Made by a program: the position numbers and the translations under genes. DNA of 34,947 bases from Gemmatimonadaceae bacterium. GTDB taxonomy: Bacteria; Gemmatimonadota; Gemmatimonadetes; Gemmatimonadales; Gemmatimonadaceae. The DNA lies in contig CANGXD010000023.1 of the NCBI GenBank assembly GCA_947457545.1, forward strand, positions 1 through 34,947. The letters run 5' to 3'. A model generated the notes under the pieces. The model searched no databases. It saw only the letters and a list, made by a program, of their open reading frames with translations, and was not told where the DNA came from. This document shows positions 14,371-22,055 of this stretch, piece by piece (position 1 is the first letter of the stretch; each line of letters starts with the position of its first letter).

Positions 14371-14880
14371 TCAATCCTCCTCGTTGTTCTTGGGGGCGCC
14401 ACTCGATCCCACCGCGGCGCCGCCCGCCTTGATCTCGGCCGCGCGGTGCACCGCCGCACGAATGCGCAGGTAGGTCGCGCAGCGGCAGAGGTTCGTGTTG
14501 AGCGCCGTGTCGATGTCGGCATCGGTGGGCTTGGCCGTCTTGGCCAGCAGCGACGCGGCGGCCATCATCTGGCCCGCCTGGCAGTAGCCGCACTGCGGCA
14601 CGTCGAGCTCCTCCCACGCCTGTTGCACGGCGTGCGTGCCTTCTGGCGACAACCCTTCGATGGTCGTGATCTCAGCGCCCGCGGCGCGAGAGACCGGCAG
14701 CGTACAGGTGCGCTGCGCCACACCGTTGACGTGCACAGTGCAAGCGCCGCAGCGGTTCGCGCCGCAACCGAACTTGGTGCCTTTGAGATCGAGTTCGTCT
14801 CGCAGCACCCACAACAGCGGCATGTCTGCGGGCACGTCAACCGTGCGCGTGGCGCCGTTGACCTTGAGCGTGATCGGCAT
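14371..14880 (-). CDS. iorA: [2Fe-2S] subunit of molybdenum hydroxylase, IorA-like
   Basis: This 169-residue iron-sulfur subunit passes electrons from the molybdenum site of its partner. The N-terminal ferredoxin-like cluster is bound by Cys39, Cys44, Cys47 and Cys59 ([14 protein letters not shown] and a later RTC). The C-terminal helical cluster uses Cys97, Cys100, Cys132 and Cys134 (QCGYCQAG and LCRC). It has no signal of its own and is likely exported as a complex with the Tat-signal-bearing large subunit. ATG 14880 is chosen because it starts at the conserved MPITLKVNG; a longer in-frame ORF upstream has no family similarity. The order iorA-iorB-pgm with gaps of 2 and -10 bp forms a tight operon. 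Confidence 0.92.
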   Translation of the reverse strand: MPITLKVNGATRTVDVPADMPLLWVLRDELDLKGTKFGCGANRCGACTVHVNGVAQRTCTLPVSRAAGAEITTIEGLSPEGTHAVQQAWEELDVPQCGYCQAGQMMAAASLLAKTAKPTDADIDTALNTNLCRCATYLRIRAAVHRAAEIKAGGAAVGSSGAPKNNEED

Positions 14881-14976
14881 GGGACCCGTAGCCTCGGGGG
14901 AAAGGAAGGAGCAACCGGTGAAAAATCGCCCCGTGGGAGTCGGGAGTCCAGTTCGTCGCCACTCACAACCCGGATC

Positions 14977-15023
14977 CTGAACCCCCAAAGCCGGAACTGA
15001 TCAGCTTCGGGTGCTGGGTTCAG
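14977..15023. repeat. 47-nt imperfect palindrome in the divergent iorA / sugar dehydrogenase gap
   Basis: The outer arms CTGAACCC (14977-14984) and GGGTTCAG (15016-15023) are perfect. Between them, a central 20-nt stretch around CTGATCAG is palindromic at 16 of 20 positions. The element is about 100 bp upstream of iorA and 143 bp upstream of the sugar dehydrogenase. It might be a regulator site or a cruciform. I recognise no known operator. The remainder of the 286-bp gap (14881-15166) shows no other clear feature. Confidence 0.55.
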
Positions 15024-15166
15024 CTGTCGGGTTATCGGTTCTCGTGCCGCTCGGGGAACGACAGGGGAGGGCGGGTGTTTGGAGATGTGAACGGCAGTTC
15101 ACTGGGCGCTATGATCCAGTGGCCGCGGGCGCTTCCCCGCATAAACCGTGACCTCGGGCCAACCGT

Positions 15167-16342
15167 ATGCGCCGATTCCTCTCGCTCCTTGTGCTGGCTG
15201 GCTGCTCCGCCTCACCTGCCTCGACGCCCGCCGAGGAAACGACCGGCGTGGTGCCCCCAGCGCAGCAGTTGGCCGACCGCTCGCCCACCCCATCGAGCAC
15301 ACGCGGCGTGGTAACCGCCGAAACGGTGGTGAGCGGGCTCGCGAACCCGTGGGCCATCGAGTTCCTCCCCGATGGTCGTGCGCTCGTGACGGAGCGGCCC
15401 GGTCGTCTGCGTCTCCTGTCCCCCAACGGCCAGCTGTCGGCACCGCTCTCCGGTGTGCCGGCCGTGTTCGCCCAAGGACAGGGCGGCTTGCTCGACGTGG
15501 CCATCGATCCGCAGTTCACGCAGAACCAGTTGGTGTATCTGTCCTTCGCCGAGGCGGGTGCAGGTGGGGCCGGTACGGCGGTGGCGCGCGGACGTTTGAG
15601 CGGCAACGCGCTGCTCGATGTGCAGGTCATCTATCGGCAAACGCCCAAGCTCGACGGTGGTGGCCACTACGGCTCGCGGTTGGTGTTTGCCGCCGACGGC
15701 AAGCTCCTGGTGACGCAGGGTGACCGGATGAACTGGCGCGACCGCGCGCAGGATCTCTCCATGGGGCAGGGGAAGATCATGCGCATCAACACCGACGGCA
15801 GTGTGCCCGCGGATAATCCGTTTCTCAGCAACGCGACTGCGCGGCGCGAGATCTGGTCGTATGGTCATCGCAACGTGCAGTCGGCGGCGCTGCATCCCAC
15901 GACCGGCCAGCTCTGGACGGTGGAGCACGGTGCACGCGGCGGCGACGAACTCAATCGTCCGGAGCGCGGCAAGAATTACGGCTGGCCGATCATCACGTAC
16001 GGGGTGGACTACTCCGGTGCGCGCATCGGCGAAGGAACCGCCAAGGCCGGCCTCGAGCAGCCCGTGTACTACTGGGATCCGGTCATCGCGCCATCTGGCA
16101 TGGCGTTCTACACCGCCGACGCCATCCCCGGGTGGAAGGGGAGCATTCTGGTAGGCTCGCTCAGCCCGGGTGCACTGGTGCGCCTCGAACTCTCCAACGA
16201 CCGCGTGGTGCGCGAAATTCGCTACCTCGGCGAACTCGGCGAACGCATTCGCGATGTGGCCGTGGGGCCCGATGGTTTCGTGTACGTCGTGACCGATAGC
16301 GGCAATGGACGCGTACTGCGCATCAAGCCGGTGATCGGCTGA
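15167..16342 (+). CDS. PQQ-dependent sugar dehydrogenase-like lipoprotein
   Basis: The 391-residue protein carries a lipoprotein signal with a clean lipobox (LAGC, Cys13), so it is probably membrane-anchored and extracytoplasmic. The mature part is a six-bladed beta-propeller of the soluble glucose/aldose dehydrogenase family. Motifs include NPWAIEFLPDGR at the start of the propeller, DGGGHYGSRLVF with the catalytic-type His, GDRMNWRDRAQDL, SYGHRN, VEHGARGGDELN, and SGMAFYTAD. Members oxidise aldoses with PQQ or bind carbohydrate. No PQQ biosynthesis genes are in the window. It is convergent with the kinase gene, with 42 bp between their stops. A hedgehog-interacting-like non-enzymatic propeller is an alternative. 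Confidence 0.88.
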   Translation: MRRFLSLLVLAGCSASPASTPAEETTGVVPPAQQLADRSPTPSSTRGVVTAETVVSGLANPWAIEFLPDGRALVTERPGRLRLLSPNGQLSAPLSGVPAVFAQGQGGLLDVAIDPQFTQNQLVYLSFAEAGAGGAGTAVARGRLSGNALLDVQVIYRQTPKLDGGGHYGSRLVFAADGKLLVTQGDRMNWRDRAQDLSMGQGKIMRINTDGSVPADNPFLSNATARREIWSYGHRNVQSAALHPTTGQLWTVEHGARGGDELNRPERGKNYGWPIITYGVDYSGARIGEGTAKAGLEQPVYYWDPVIAPSGMAFYTADAIPGWKGSILVGSLSPGALVRLELSNDRVVREIRYLGELGERIRDVAVGPDGFVYVVTDSGNGRVLRIKPVIG

Positions 16343-16384
16343 CGCGGCCGCCGCGCGTGTGAGCCGTCTCGGACCGTGGGGCCG

Positions 16385-17464
16385 TCAGCGCAGAAACATC
16401 CAGGATGCTGCGGCGGCGACTACGAGTGCACCAGCAACCATCATCACGCGTGGTACGCCACGAGGTGGCGCGACCGGTGGCACGGCCGCCGCAACAGCCG
16501 GGGTGCTGGACGCGGTCGGCATAGCCAGCGCGTCGAGCACTTTCACAATGGCGGAGGCCGAGTGCGGACGCTGGAGCGGATCCTTTTCGAGGCAACGCAT
16601 GAAGATATCCGCCACTGATGCCGGTGTATCGGGGCGGACATCACGCACGGGAACTGGCGCTTCGCTCAACTGTGCCGCCATCGTGGCGCGAAGCGATTTG
16701 CGGACTAGCGGTGCGCTCCCGGTGAGCAGCTCGTAGGCGAGACAGGCGAAGGCGTACAAGTCGGCTTTGTGGTCGACCACCTTGGCGTTGCTGACCTGTT
16801 CCGGCGCCATGTAGGCTGGTGTGCCGAGTGTCATGCTGACCGTCGTCACGCGCCGACCAGCGTGCAGCGCCTCGGCACTGGCGTCATCGAGCGCCTTGGC
16901 CACTCCGAAGTCCGAGATCATGGCGACGCCGTCGCAGAGCAGCACATTCTCCGGCTTGATATCGCGATGCACGACGCCCTTGGCATGCGCATAGGTCAAG
17001 GCCGACGCGAGTTCACGCAGCAGTCGCAGCGCCTCGTGCATGGGCAAGGCCCCGCGCTTGGTGAGCAACTCGCGAAGCGAGTGTCCCTCGACGTACGGCA
17101 TCGAGTACCAGTGGCACGACGAGGGGCCGGTGGCGCTGTCTGTGTCGCCCGCCGAGAGCAGGGGCACCAGATGGGGATGCTGCAGACGCGCGGCAATGAG
17201 GATCTCGCGTCGGAACCTGGCACCGTCGACGCCATCGGTGAGCACCGAAGGGAGCACCTTGAGGACAACGCTACGCTCGAGGGCGACTTCGGTGGCCAGG
17301 AATACACGCGACGAGCCTCCACCGCCCAACTCGCGGTTGATGACGTAGGCGTCTCTCAGCTGACGCTGGAGACGCTCACGAAGGTCCGAATCGCCGGCGG
17401 CGTGACTTTGGCTCACGGTGAATTGTACGACAAATCGGGATGCTCTGCTGTAGGCCAAATGCAC
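16385..17464 (-). CDS. Membrane-anchored Hanks-type Ser/Thr protein kinase
   Basis: The kinase domain (about residues 40-300) has the glycine loop GGGGSSRVF, the ATP-binding Lys in VVLKVLP, the catalytic HRDIKPEN, the metal-binding DFGVAK and the TPAYMAPEQ activation segment end. A proline/alanine-rich stretch follows, then one membrane helix (VMMVAGALVVAAAASWMFL) only a residue or two before the stop. There is therefore no periplasmic sensor domain, unlike PASTA kinases. The start is uncertain: GTG 17464 is given, but GTG 17419 would leave the kinase domain intact. It lies 30 bp downstream of the NTF2-like gene and may be the last gene of that transcript. Confidence 0.88.
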   Translation of the reverse strand: MHLAYSRASRFVVQFTVSQSHAAGDSDLRERLQRQLRDAYVINRELGGGGSSRVFLATEVALERSVVLKVLPSVLTDGVDGARFRREILIAARLQHPHLVPLLSAGDTDSATGPSSCHWYSMPYVEGHSLRELLTKRGALPMHEALRLLRELASALTYAHAKGVVHRDIKPENVLLCDGVAMISDFGVAKALDDASAEALHAGRRVTTVSMTLGTPAYMAPEQVSNAKVVDHKADLYAFACLAYELLTGSAPLVRKSLRATMAAQLSEAPVPVRDVRPDTPASVADIFMRCLEKDPLQRPHSASAIVKVLDALAMPTASSTPAVAAAVPPVAPPRGVPRVMMVAGALVVAAAASWMFLR

Positions 17465-17494
17465 TATGGCTACCGAACCGTGATGTTCATCACA

Positions 17495-19015
17495 CTACGG
17501 CCTGCGTCGCGAGCTCCAGTGTATGGCGGAAATCTGCCAGCGTCCGCCCAGTCGGCGTGCCACGATCAACTCGGCGCCGAGGGTATCGACGGCGCGGTCC
17601 TCGTAGTTCCCCTTCGTTGCCGACGTGGACACGGAGTATGCCACATCGCCACTGACCGTGACCGCGCGTGGCTGACGCTCCGCCTTGATCGCGCGGGCAA
17701 AGGCGATGTCGGCCGGCAAGTGATGCGCCCGATAGTCCGCGAGTGATTCGACCGAACCGCTTTCGAGAATCACGACGTTGGGCGAAAGCAACGAAAGCGC
17801 CGTAGTGCTATCCCCGCTTTCGAGCGCGGCATGAAAGGTCGACACGAGCGTTGCGACCTGAGCGGAATCGCTCGGGCCGGCAGGCATGACGTGTCCGGCG
17901 TGCATGTCATGTCCGCCGCCAACGGCCCCGCCGTATGCGAAGCCGGTCATCGCCCCCGTCTGCGGGTCATGCTGCATGACCGCGCCAAAGGTCACGCTCG
18001 GTGTGGGCAGCGTCGGCAGGAATCCCACCGATGGCCCACCCATGTTTTCGATGCCCATGTGTTCGGACACCACGCGCCACGCCGGCACGCTCATGACTTC
18101 GGTGGTGTCGTCGCGAAAGCGCCGCGCCGCCAACATGATCTCCGCCCGCTTTTCGTTTCGCGCGACGCTCGGATTGGTGAGGATGTCGCTCACCGCGTCG
18201 TGCATCGAGTGCAGGTTGTCGAAAATGATCGCCGCTTCGGGATAGCGCTCGGCAAACTTGGGCGCGACCGCGACCGTCATGGGCATCTGATGCGGAAGCG
18301 AGCCCGGGACATCGTTGAGCATCTGGAAGAAACGCGCAACGGTGCCGCGGATGAGTGACTGCTTTTCGGTGCGTGACTTGCCAACCATCAGCGGTTCATA
18401 CAGCCCCATTTGGAGCCAGTGATACCCCCAGATCAGGCCGTTGAACTTCGGATACTTCTTGCGGAACGCCAGCGAGTACGGCTGCTCCTGCATCAGGCGC
18501 ATCGACTTGGGTTTGCTGCTGAACGCAAGGTCCGGACGCGATCGGTAATAGCTCAGGAGACGATTGACCTCGGCGTCGCGTGCCTCCCACGTCATCCGTT
18601 CGTCGGCGAGGACATCATATAGCTGACGGTGCAGCAGGTGTGCCCAGTCGAACATCATCTTGGCTTCGGGCGCGAGCCGCGCATACATCGGCTCGATCGC
18701 GGCTTCCTCGAGCGGGAGGCGCGGCGGCTTGATGAGCACCGTTTCCGTCAGAAAGCGGTAGCGGTCCTCTTCGAGTCGCGACGCCGGGGCGTCGGGAAAG
18801 CGCCACAACGTTTCGTACAGAATGGCGTGACCGTAATCGAACGCGTTGAACAGGCGATCGGCCGACGTGTAGTGCGTCCGGAACTGCCAGTTGTGCGGCG
18901 CCTGCAGGTAGAACTGCTTGTACGTGGTGCTCCATTGTGCGGGCAGCGTGGCTGGCGCGAGCAGTAGCGTCGCGGTGAGGAGCGCACGCGGAGCGGCCTT
19001 CAGGAATGCTTGCAT
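17495..19015 (-). CDS. Secreted His/Met-rich protein with C-terminal NTF2-like (SnoaL/DUF4440) domain
   Basis: A signal peptide (about residues 1-26, ending LPAQ) leads a 506-residue protein. The large N-terminal part (about 27-330) matches no family I know. It is helical in character and has paired histidines: DYGHAILYE, AHLLHRQLYD and NLHSMHDAVSD. A short loop follows with GGGHDMHAGHVMPAG, which looks metal-binding. The last 125 residues resemble an NTF2-like alpha+beta barrel (LVSTFHAALESGDSTTALSL and a final GGRWQISAIHWSS). A GGGAGA-like ribosome site (CGGGAGA) precedes ATG 19015, 15 bp after the outer-membrane protein gene. A metal-binding role beside the copper operon is inference. Confidence 0.75.
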   Translation of the reverse strand: MQAFLKAAPRALLTATLLLAPATLPAQWSTTYKQFYLQAPHNWQFRTHYTSADRLFNAFDYGHAILYETLWRFPDAPASRLEEDRYRFLTETVLIKPPRLPLEEAAIEPMYARLAPEAKMMFDWAHLLHRQLYDVLADERMTWEARDAEVNRLLSYYRSRPDLAFSSKPKSMRLMQEQPYSLAFRKKYPKFNGLIWGYHWLQMGLYEPLMVGKSRTEKQSLIRGTVARFFQMLNDVPGSLPHQMPMTVAVAPKFAERYPEAAIIFDNLHSMHDAVSDILTNPSVARNEKRAEIMLAARRFRDDTTEVMSVPAWRVVSEHMGIENMGGPSVGFLPTLPTPSVTFGAVMQHDPQTGAMTGFAYGGAVGGGHDMHAGHVMPAGPSDSAQVATLVSTFHAALESGDSTTALSLLSPNVVILESGSVESLADYRAHHLPADIAFARAIKAERQPRAVTVSGDVAYSVSTSATKGNYEDRAVDTLGAELIVARRLGGRWQISAIHWSSRRRP

Positions 19016-19030
19016 GTGTCTATCTCCCGT

Positions 19031-19846
19031 TTAGCGGCGTGAGGTCCAGGGCAGGCCAATGGCGACTGCGGCACCCGTGGTGACGAACCATCCCTGATCG
19101 TCGCCGCGAAGGCGATATCCGCCACCGACGTCGAAGGCGACTCGCGGGCTGAGCTGAATGCGCGATCCGCCCGCGGCATCCCACCGCTGCGCGAGACCGG
19201 CGGTCATGGGTTCACTGGCGACCAGTTCGGCGGTGAAGAGCATCGACTTGAGTGGCAACGTCTTGTCGACGGCCAGGCCGGCGGTCCAGCGCGACAGCTC
19301 GGCGTTTGCCGACGTGACACTGGCGTTCACCGCATCGCGATTGAGGCTGATCTGCCCGTTCACATGAAAGCGGGCCCACGGAAACGTCTTGGTCGCAATG
19401 GCCTTGAACGACGGAACGTACCGGTCGGGCCCTGCCGGACCCGCGGGAATGAGCAGGTCGGCAACGACGGCCAGCGCCGGGAAACGCGTTTCGGCGTTGA
19501 GGTTGTAGAGCGCTGACATCTCGAGCCCCGCCAACGCCGTGCTGCGCGTGCCGCGCGGCCCCTCGGCGTGCTCGATCGGGAATCCGATTTCGACCTGCGT
19601 GCGCGGCAGCAGGCCGATCGCGATTTCCGGTTCGACCCCCCAGCGATAGGCGCCACCGCGAGCGCGCTCGAGTCGAAGCGGGGCCACCTGCAACTCGACG
19701 GAGCGACGCTCAATGGCGTACGCATCTTCGGTGCGGATGGGGCGGCCCGCATCGGTATTGAAATAGTCCGTCTGCGCATGCGCAGCGGCAGCAGTCACGT
19801 GGCCCGCCAGAAACAGGGCGGCCACGCGCAGGGTGTGCACGTTCAT
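19031..19846 (-). CDS. Predicted outer-membrane beta-barrel protein
   Basis: The 271-residue product has a signal peptide (residues 1-24, AAAAHAQ) followed by many short alternating amphipathic strands, for example RRSVELQVAPLRLERA, GVEPEIAIGLLPRTQVEIGFP and VAFDVGGGYRLRG, and it ends in a strand close to the C-terminus. This is the pattern of a small outer-membrane barrel of the type annotated as transporter or MetA-pathway-of-phenol-degradation protein. ATG 19846 (MNVHTLRV) is chosen; the open frame extends upstream without family character. It sits between the His-rich membrane protein and the His/Met-rich secreted protein, so the three probably work together in the envelope. The substrate is not evident. 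Confidence 0.72.
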   Translation of the reverse strand: MNVHTLRVAALFLAGHVTAAAAHAQTDYFNTDAGRPIRTEDAYAIERRSVELQVAPLRLERARGGAYRWGVEPEIAIGLLPRTQVEIGFPIEHAEGPRGTRSTALAGLEMSALYNLNAETRFPALAVVADLLIPAGPAGPDRYVPSFKAIATKTFPWARFHVNGQISLNRDAVNASVTSANAELSRWTAGLAVDKTLPLKSMLFTAELVASEPMTAGLAQRWDAAGGSRIQLSPRVAFDVGGGYRLRGDDQGWFVTTGAAVAIGLPWTSRR

Positions 19847-19974
19847 GAATAGCGAAGTCGCGAGACACGGATGCGGCACGGGTGGCGTTGCGATGCCGTG
19901 TGGCACGCAACGGAGATCCACCGTGCGAAGCGAATGAACCGAGTAGCGCCGTTGTCGATGACAACGGCGAACGG

Positions 19975-20364
19975 TCAGGCTCGCGGAGGGGGTGTCTCGG
20001 GCGCTGGGCGCACCGACGTCGGCGTGTCGACGTCGAGCGAGAGGACGCGGGTCGGAGTGACCACCACGTGCGTCGTGATGGTCTGGATCTCGACGACGAT
20101 GGCGGTCGCCGAGCACGCCATCGCCATGGGGCAGCTGGCGTCCGGGCTCTGGTCCTGCTGCTGTGAACGCTGCTGCGAATGCTGCGGCGAGTGATGACCG
20201 CCGTGCGCATGGGTGTGCTGCGCCACGCCATGCTGCGATGGGCCGTGAGGCGACGCCGCGCCAAGCTCGCACGCGGCGCTTGCTGCCAGCAGCACGAGCT
20301 GCAGCAGGTGCACGCTGAACACCAGCGTGGCGGCGCGACGGATACGGGCGGACCAGCGAGTCAT
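19975..20364 (-). CDS. Small His-rich membrane or secreted protein of unknown function
   Basis: A 129-residue protein that I do not recognise. Residues 11-33 form a hydrophobic segment (signal or anchor). Next comes a His/Gln-rich stretch of about 35 residues (HGPSQHGVAQHTHAHGGHH and on into Ser/Gln repeats), then a Cys/Met cluster SCPMAMACS, and a C-terminal tail rich in Thr, Val and Pro. His clusters and CPMAMAC are the kind of ligands seen in copper or zinc binding proteins. Small DUF2946-like proteins of copper-responsive loci have a similar size and layout, but I cannot confirm membership. It is 70 bp downstream of the plug lipoprotein and 128 bp upstream of the barrel gene. Confidence 0.65.
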   Translation of the reverse strand: MTRWSARIRRAATLVFSVHLLQLVLLAASAACELGAASPHGPSQHGVAQHTHAHGGHHSPQHSQQRSQQQDQSPDASCPMAMACSATAIVVEIQTITTHVVVTPTRVLSLDVDTPTSVRPAPETPPPRA

Positions 20365-20434
20365 GGCGTCAACCTAATTGGAGCGTCGACGCAAAGACAA
20401 CGACAGGTCCCCCCGCTGTCCATATGGCGCGCGG

Positions 20435-20956
20435 TCAGTGCTTCGTCGTGATCCGAATGACGCCGTTGCTGCCGCGTACGCCGAACTCGGCCATCGACAC
20501 CGCATCCTTGAGCACTTCGATCTTCTTGATGTCGCGCGGATTGAGACCGATCAGCCCACCTGAACCCGGCGTCATCTGCTGGCCGTCGATCAGAATGAGC
20601 GGCTCGGTGTTGGCCGTGAACGACGACGCGCCGCGGATGCGGACCTGCACCTGGCCGTTCACGTTCAGCACCTGGACCCCGGGGAATCGTCCGATGAACA
20701 GCTCTTCGACACGGCTCACGGGCTGCTGACCGAAGGTGCTCTCGTCAATCGTATTGGCCGATTCCATCGTGGCCGCTGTCTTGGTCGCCGGGGCGTCCGC
20801 TGGCGCGGCCGTTGCCGCGGCTGGCGCGGCGGCGCCGGTCACCGGGCGCGGTTTGGCACACCCCACCAACGATGCCGTGACCACAAGGGCCAACCCAACG
20901 ACTGCGGAACGGTTGGTCGTGCTCACGGTGCGGGTCCTGCGCAGTGCACTACGCAT
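20435..20956 (-). CDS. Lipoprotein consisting only of a TonB-receptor plug domain
   Basis: The 173-residue protein has a lipoprotein signal with lipobox LVGC (Cys33), an Ala/Pro/Thr-rich linker to about residue 75, and then a plug domain: VEELFIGRFPGVQVLNVNG, VRIRGASSF, PLILIDGQQM, LNPRDIKKIEVLKDA, and a final GSNGVIRITTK. In normal SusC/TonB receptors this plug is followed by a 22-strand barrel; here the stop comes directly after the last plug strand. A good GGAGG ribosome site lies 6 nt before ATG 20956, which argues against a decayed gene. It could be a periplasmic partner for another barrel. The gene is divergent from the dioxygenase gene. Confidence 0.82.
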   Translation of the reverse strand: MRSALRRTRTVSTTNRSAVVGLALVVTASLVGCAKPRPVTGAAAPAAATAAPADAPATKTAATMESANTIDESTFGQQPVSRVEELFIGRFPGVQVLNVNGQVQVRIRGASSFTANTEPLILIDGQQMTPGSGGLIGLNPRDIKKIEVLKDAVSMAEFGVRGSNGVIRITTKH

Positions 20957-21094
20957 GCGTCCTCCGGGGGTCGTCGTGGGCCTCTTCCCTAAGTCTACCT
21001 GCAGTAAATGCGCCCTGTCGCTCCGTAGTGCCGTCTCATCCCACATTCATCGACTTCTAATCTTCGAACAGTGCTTTGCTTGGCTTGCAAATAA

Positions 21095-21106
21095 TTGTTG
21101 CAACAA
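21095..21106. promoter_or_regulatory. MarR-like palindromic operator upstream of the VOC gene
   Basis: TTGTTGCAACAA is a perfect 12-bp palindrome that ends 12 bp before ATG 21119. A further TTGCAA occurs at 21085-21090. Such TTGNNNCAA-type palindromes are common for MarR-family repressors that control extradiol dioxygenases in other bacteria. No such regulator gene is adjacent, so the assignment is inference. Confidence 0.4.
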
Positions 21107-21118
21107 ATAGGGTGCGTC

Positions 21119-22030
21119 ATGGGCGTATCCAGTCATGATCTTTTCGGCGAGGCCCCGGTGCCTCAGCTCGCGCTTCCGGGCAGCTACGGCGAAGCGCCAA
21201 CCGGCTACCGCCTTCCGGCCGCACTGCGCCTCGGTGCTGTGCGCCTGCAGGTCAGCGACCTCTCACGCTCGGTACACTGGTACCACGATGTCCTCGGCCT
21301 CAGCGAGTTGTCGCGCGAGCGAGACGTCGTGGCGATGGGAGTCGCCGGCGCCGCCGAGCCCCTGCTCGTGCTCGAGCATCGTCCACGGACGGTCCCGGTT
21401 CGACCGGGTTCACGGCTTGGGCTCTATCACTTTGCCATTCTGCTGCCAGACCGCCCGGCGCTGGGGCGGTTTGTTCAGCACCTCGCCCGTGTCGGGGCCC
21501 GGGCAGGGGCGAGCGATCATCTCGTGAGTGAGGCGCTGTACCTGCAGGATCCCGATGGACTCGGCATCGAGGTCTATCGCGATCGGCCGCGGAGCGAGTG
21601 GCAGCGCACCGGGAAGGAACTCATGATGGCCACCGATCCGCTCGACGCCGCCGGCGTCGTGGCGGCGGCCAACGACGAACCATGGACCGGTATGCCCTAC
21701 GGCACGGTCATGGGGCATCTGCATCTGCACGTCGGCGACATTCCGCGTGCGACGGATTTCTACAGTCACGCGCTCGGTTTCGATCGCATGGTTTGGCGGT
21801 ACCCCGGCGCGCTCTTCCTCGGTGCGGGCGGTTACCACCATCACCTCGGCACCAATACGTGGGCGCCCGGCGCTTCCTCACCGCGCAACACCGACGCCCA
21901 GTTGCTCGAGTGGAACATCGTGATTCCCGCTCCGGAGGCCGCATTGTCGTCGTTGGCCGAGGCCGGCTTTCGCGTGAACGGCACACAGGCGCTCGATCCG
22001 TGGGGTACACCGGTCCGCATTACCGGCTGA
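21119..22030 (+). CDS. Two-domain VOC-family extradiol dioxygenase (catechol 2,3-dioxygenase-like)
   Basis: The 303-residue protein has two vicinal-oxygen-chelate modules. The first (about residues 40-165) opens with VRLQVSDLSRSVHWYHDVLGL; the second (about 200-300) opens with GHLHLHVGDIPRATDFYSHALGF, carries GGYHHHLGTNTW, and has an acidic residue in LLEWNIVIP. The two histidines and the glutamate in the second module are the likely metal ligands. The arrangement resembles Bacillus CatE/MhqA-type ring-cleavage enzymes acting on catechol or hydroquinones. ATG 21119 is preferred; a TTG at 21095 would lie within the palindromic operator. It lies between the metal cluster and the copper operon but shares no obvious function with them. 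Confidence 0.8.
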   Translation: MGVSSHDLFGEAPVPQLALPGSYGEAPTGYRLPAALRLGAVRLQVSDLSRSVHWYHDVLGLSELSRERDVVAMGVAGAAEPLLVLEHRPRTVPVRPGSRLGLYHFAILLPDRPALGRFVQHLARVGARAGASDHLVSEALYLQDPDGLGIEVYRDRPRSEWQRTGKELMMATDPLDAAGVVAAANDEPWTGMPYGTVMGHLHLHVGDIPRATDFYSHALGFDRMVWRYPGALFLGAGGYHHHLGTNTWAPGASSPRNTDAQLLEWNIVIPAPEAALSSLAEAGFRVNGTQALDPWGTPVRITG

Positions 22031-22055
22031 TGGCGCACTGATTGACGGCTGGAAC

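Noticed and set aside
16343-16384. Possible terminator between the convergent sugar dehydrogenase and kinase genes
   Set aside because: Only short GC-rich complementary stretches occur in the 42-bp gap; no stable stem or T-run was evident.
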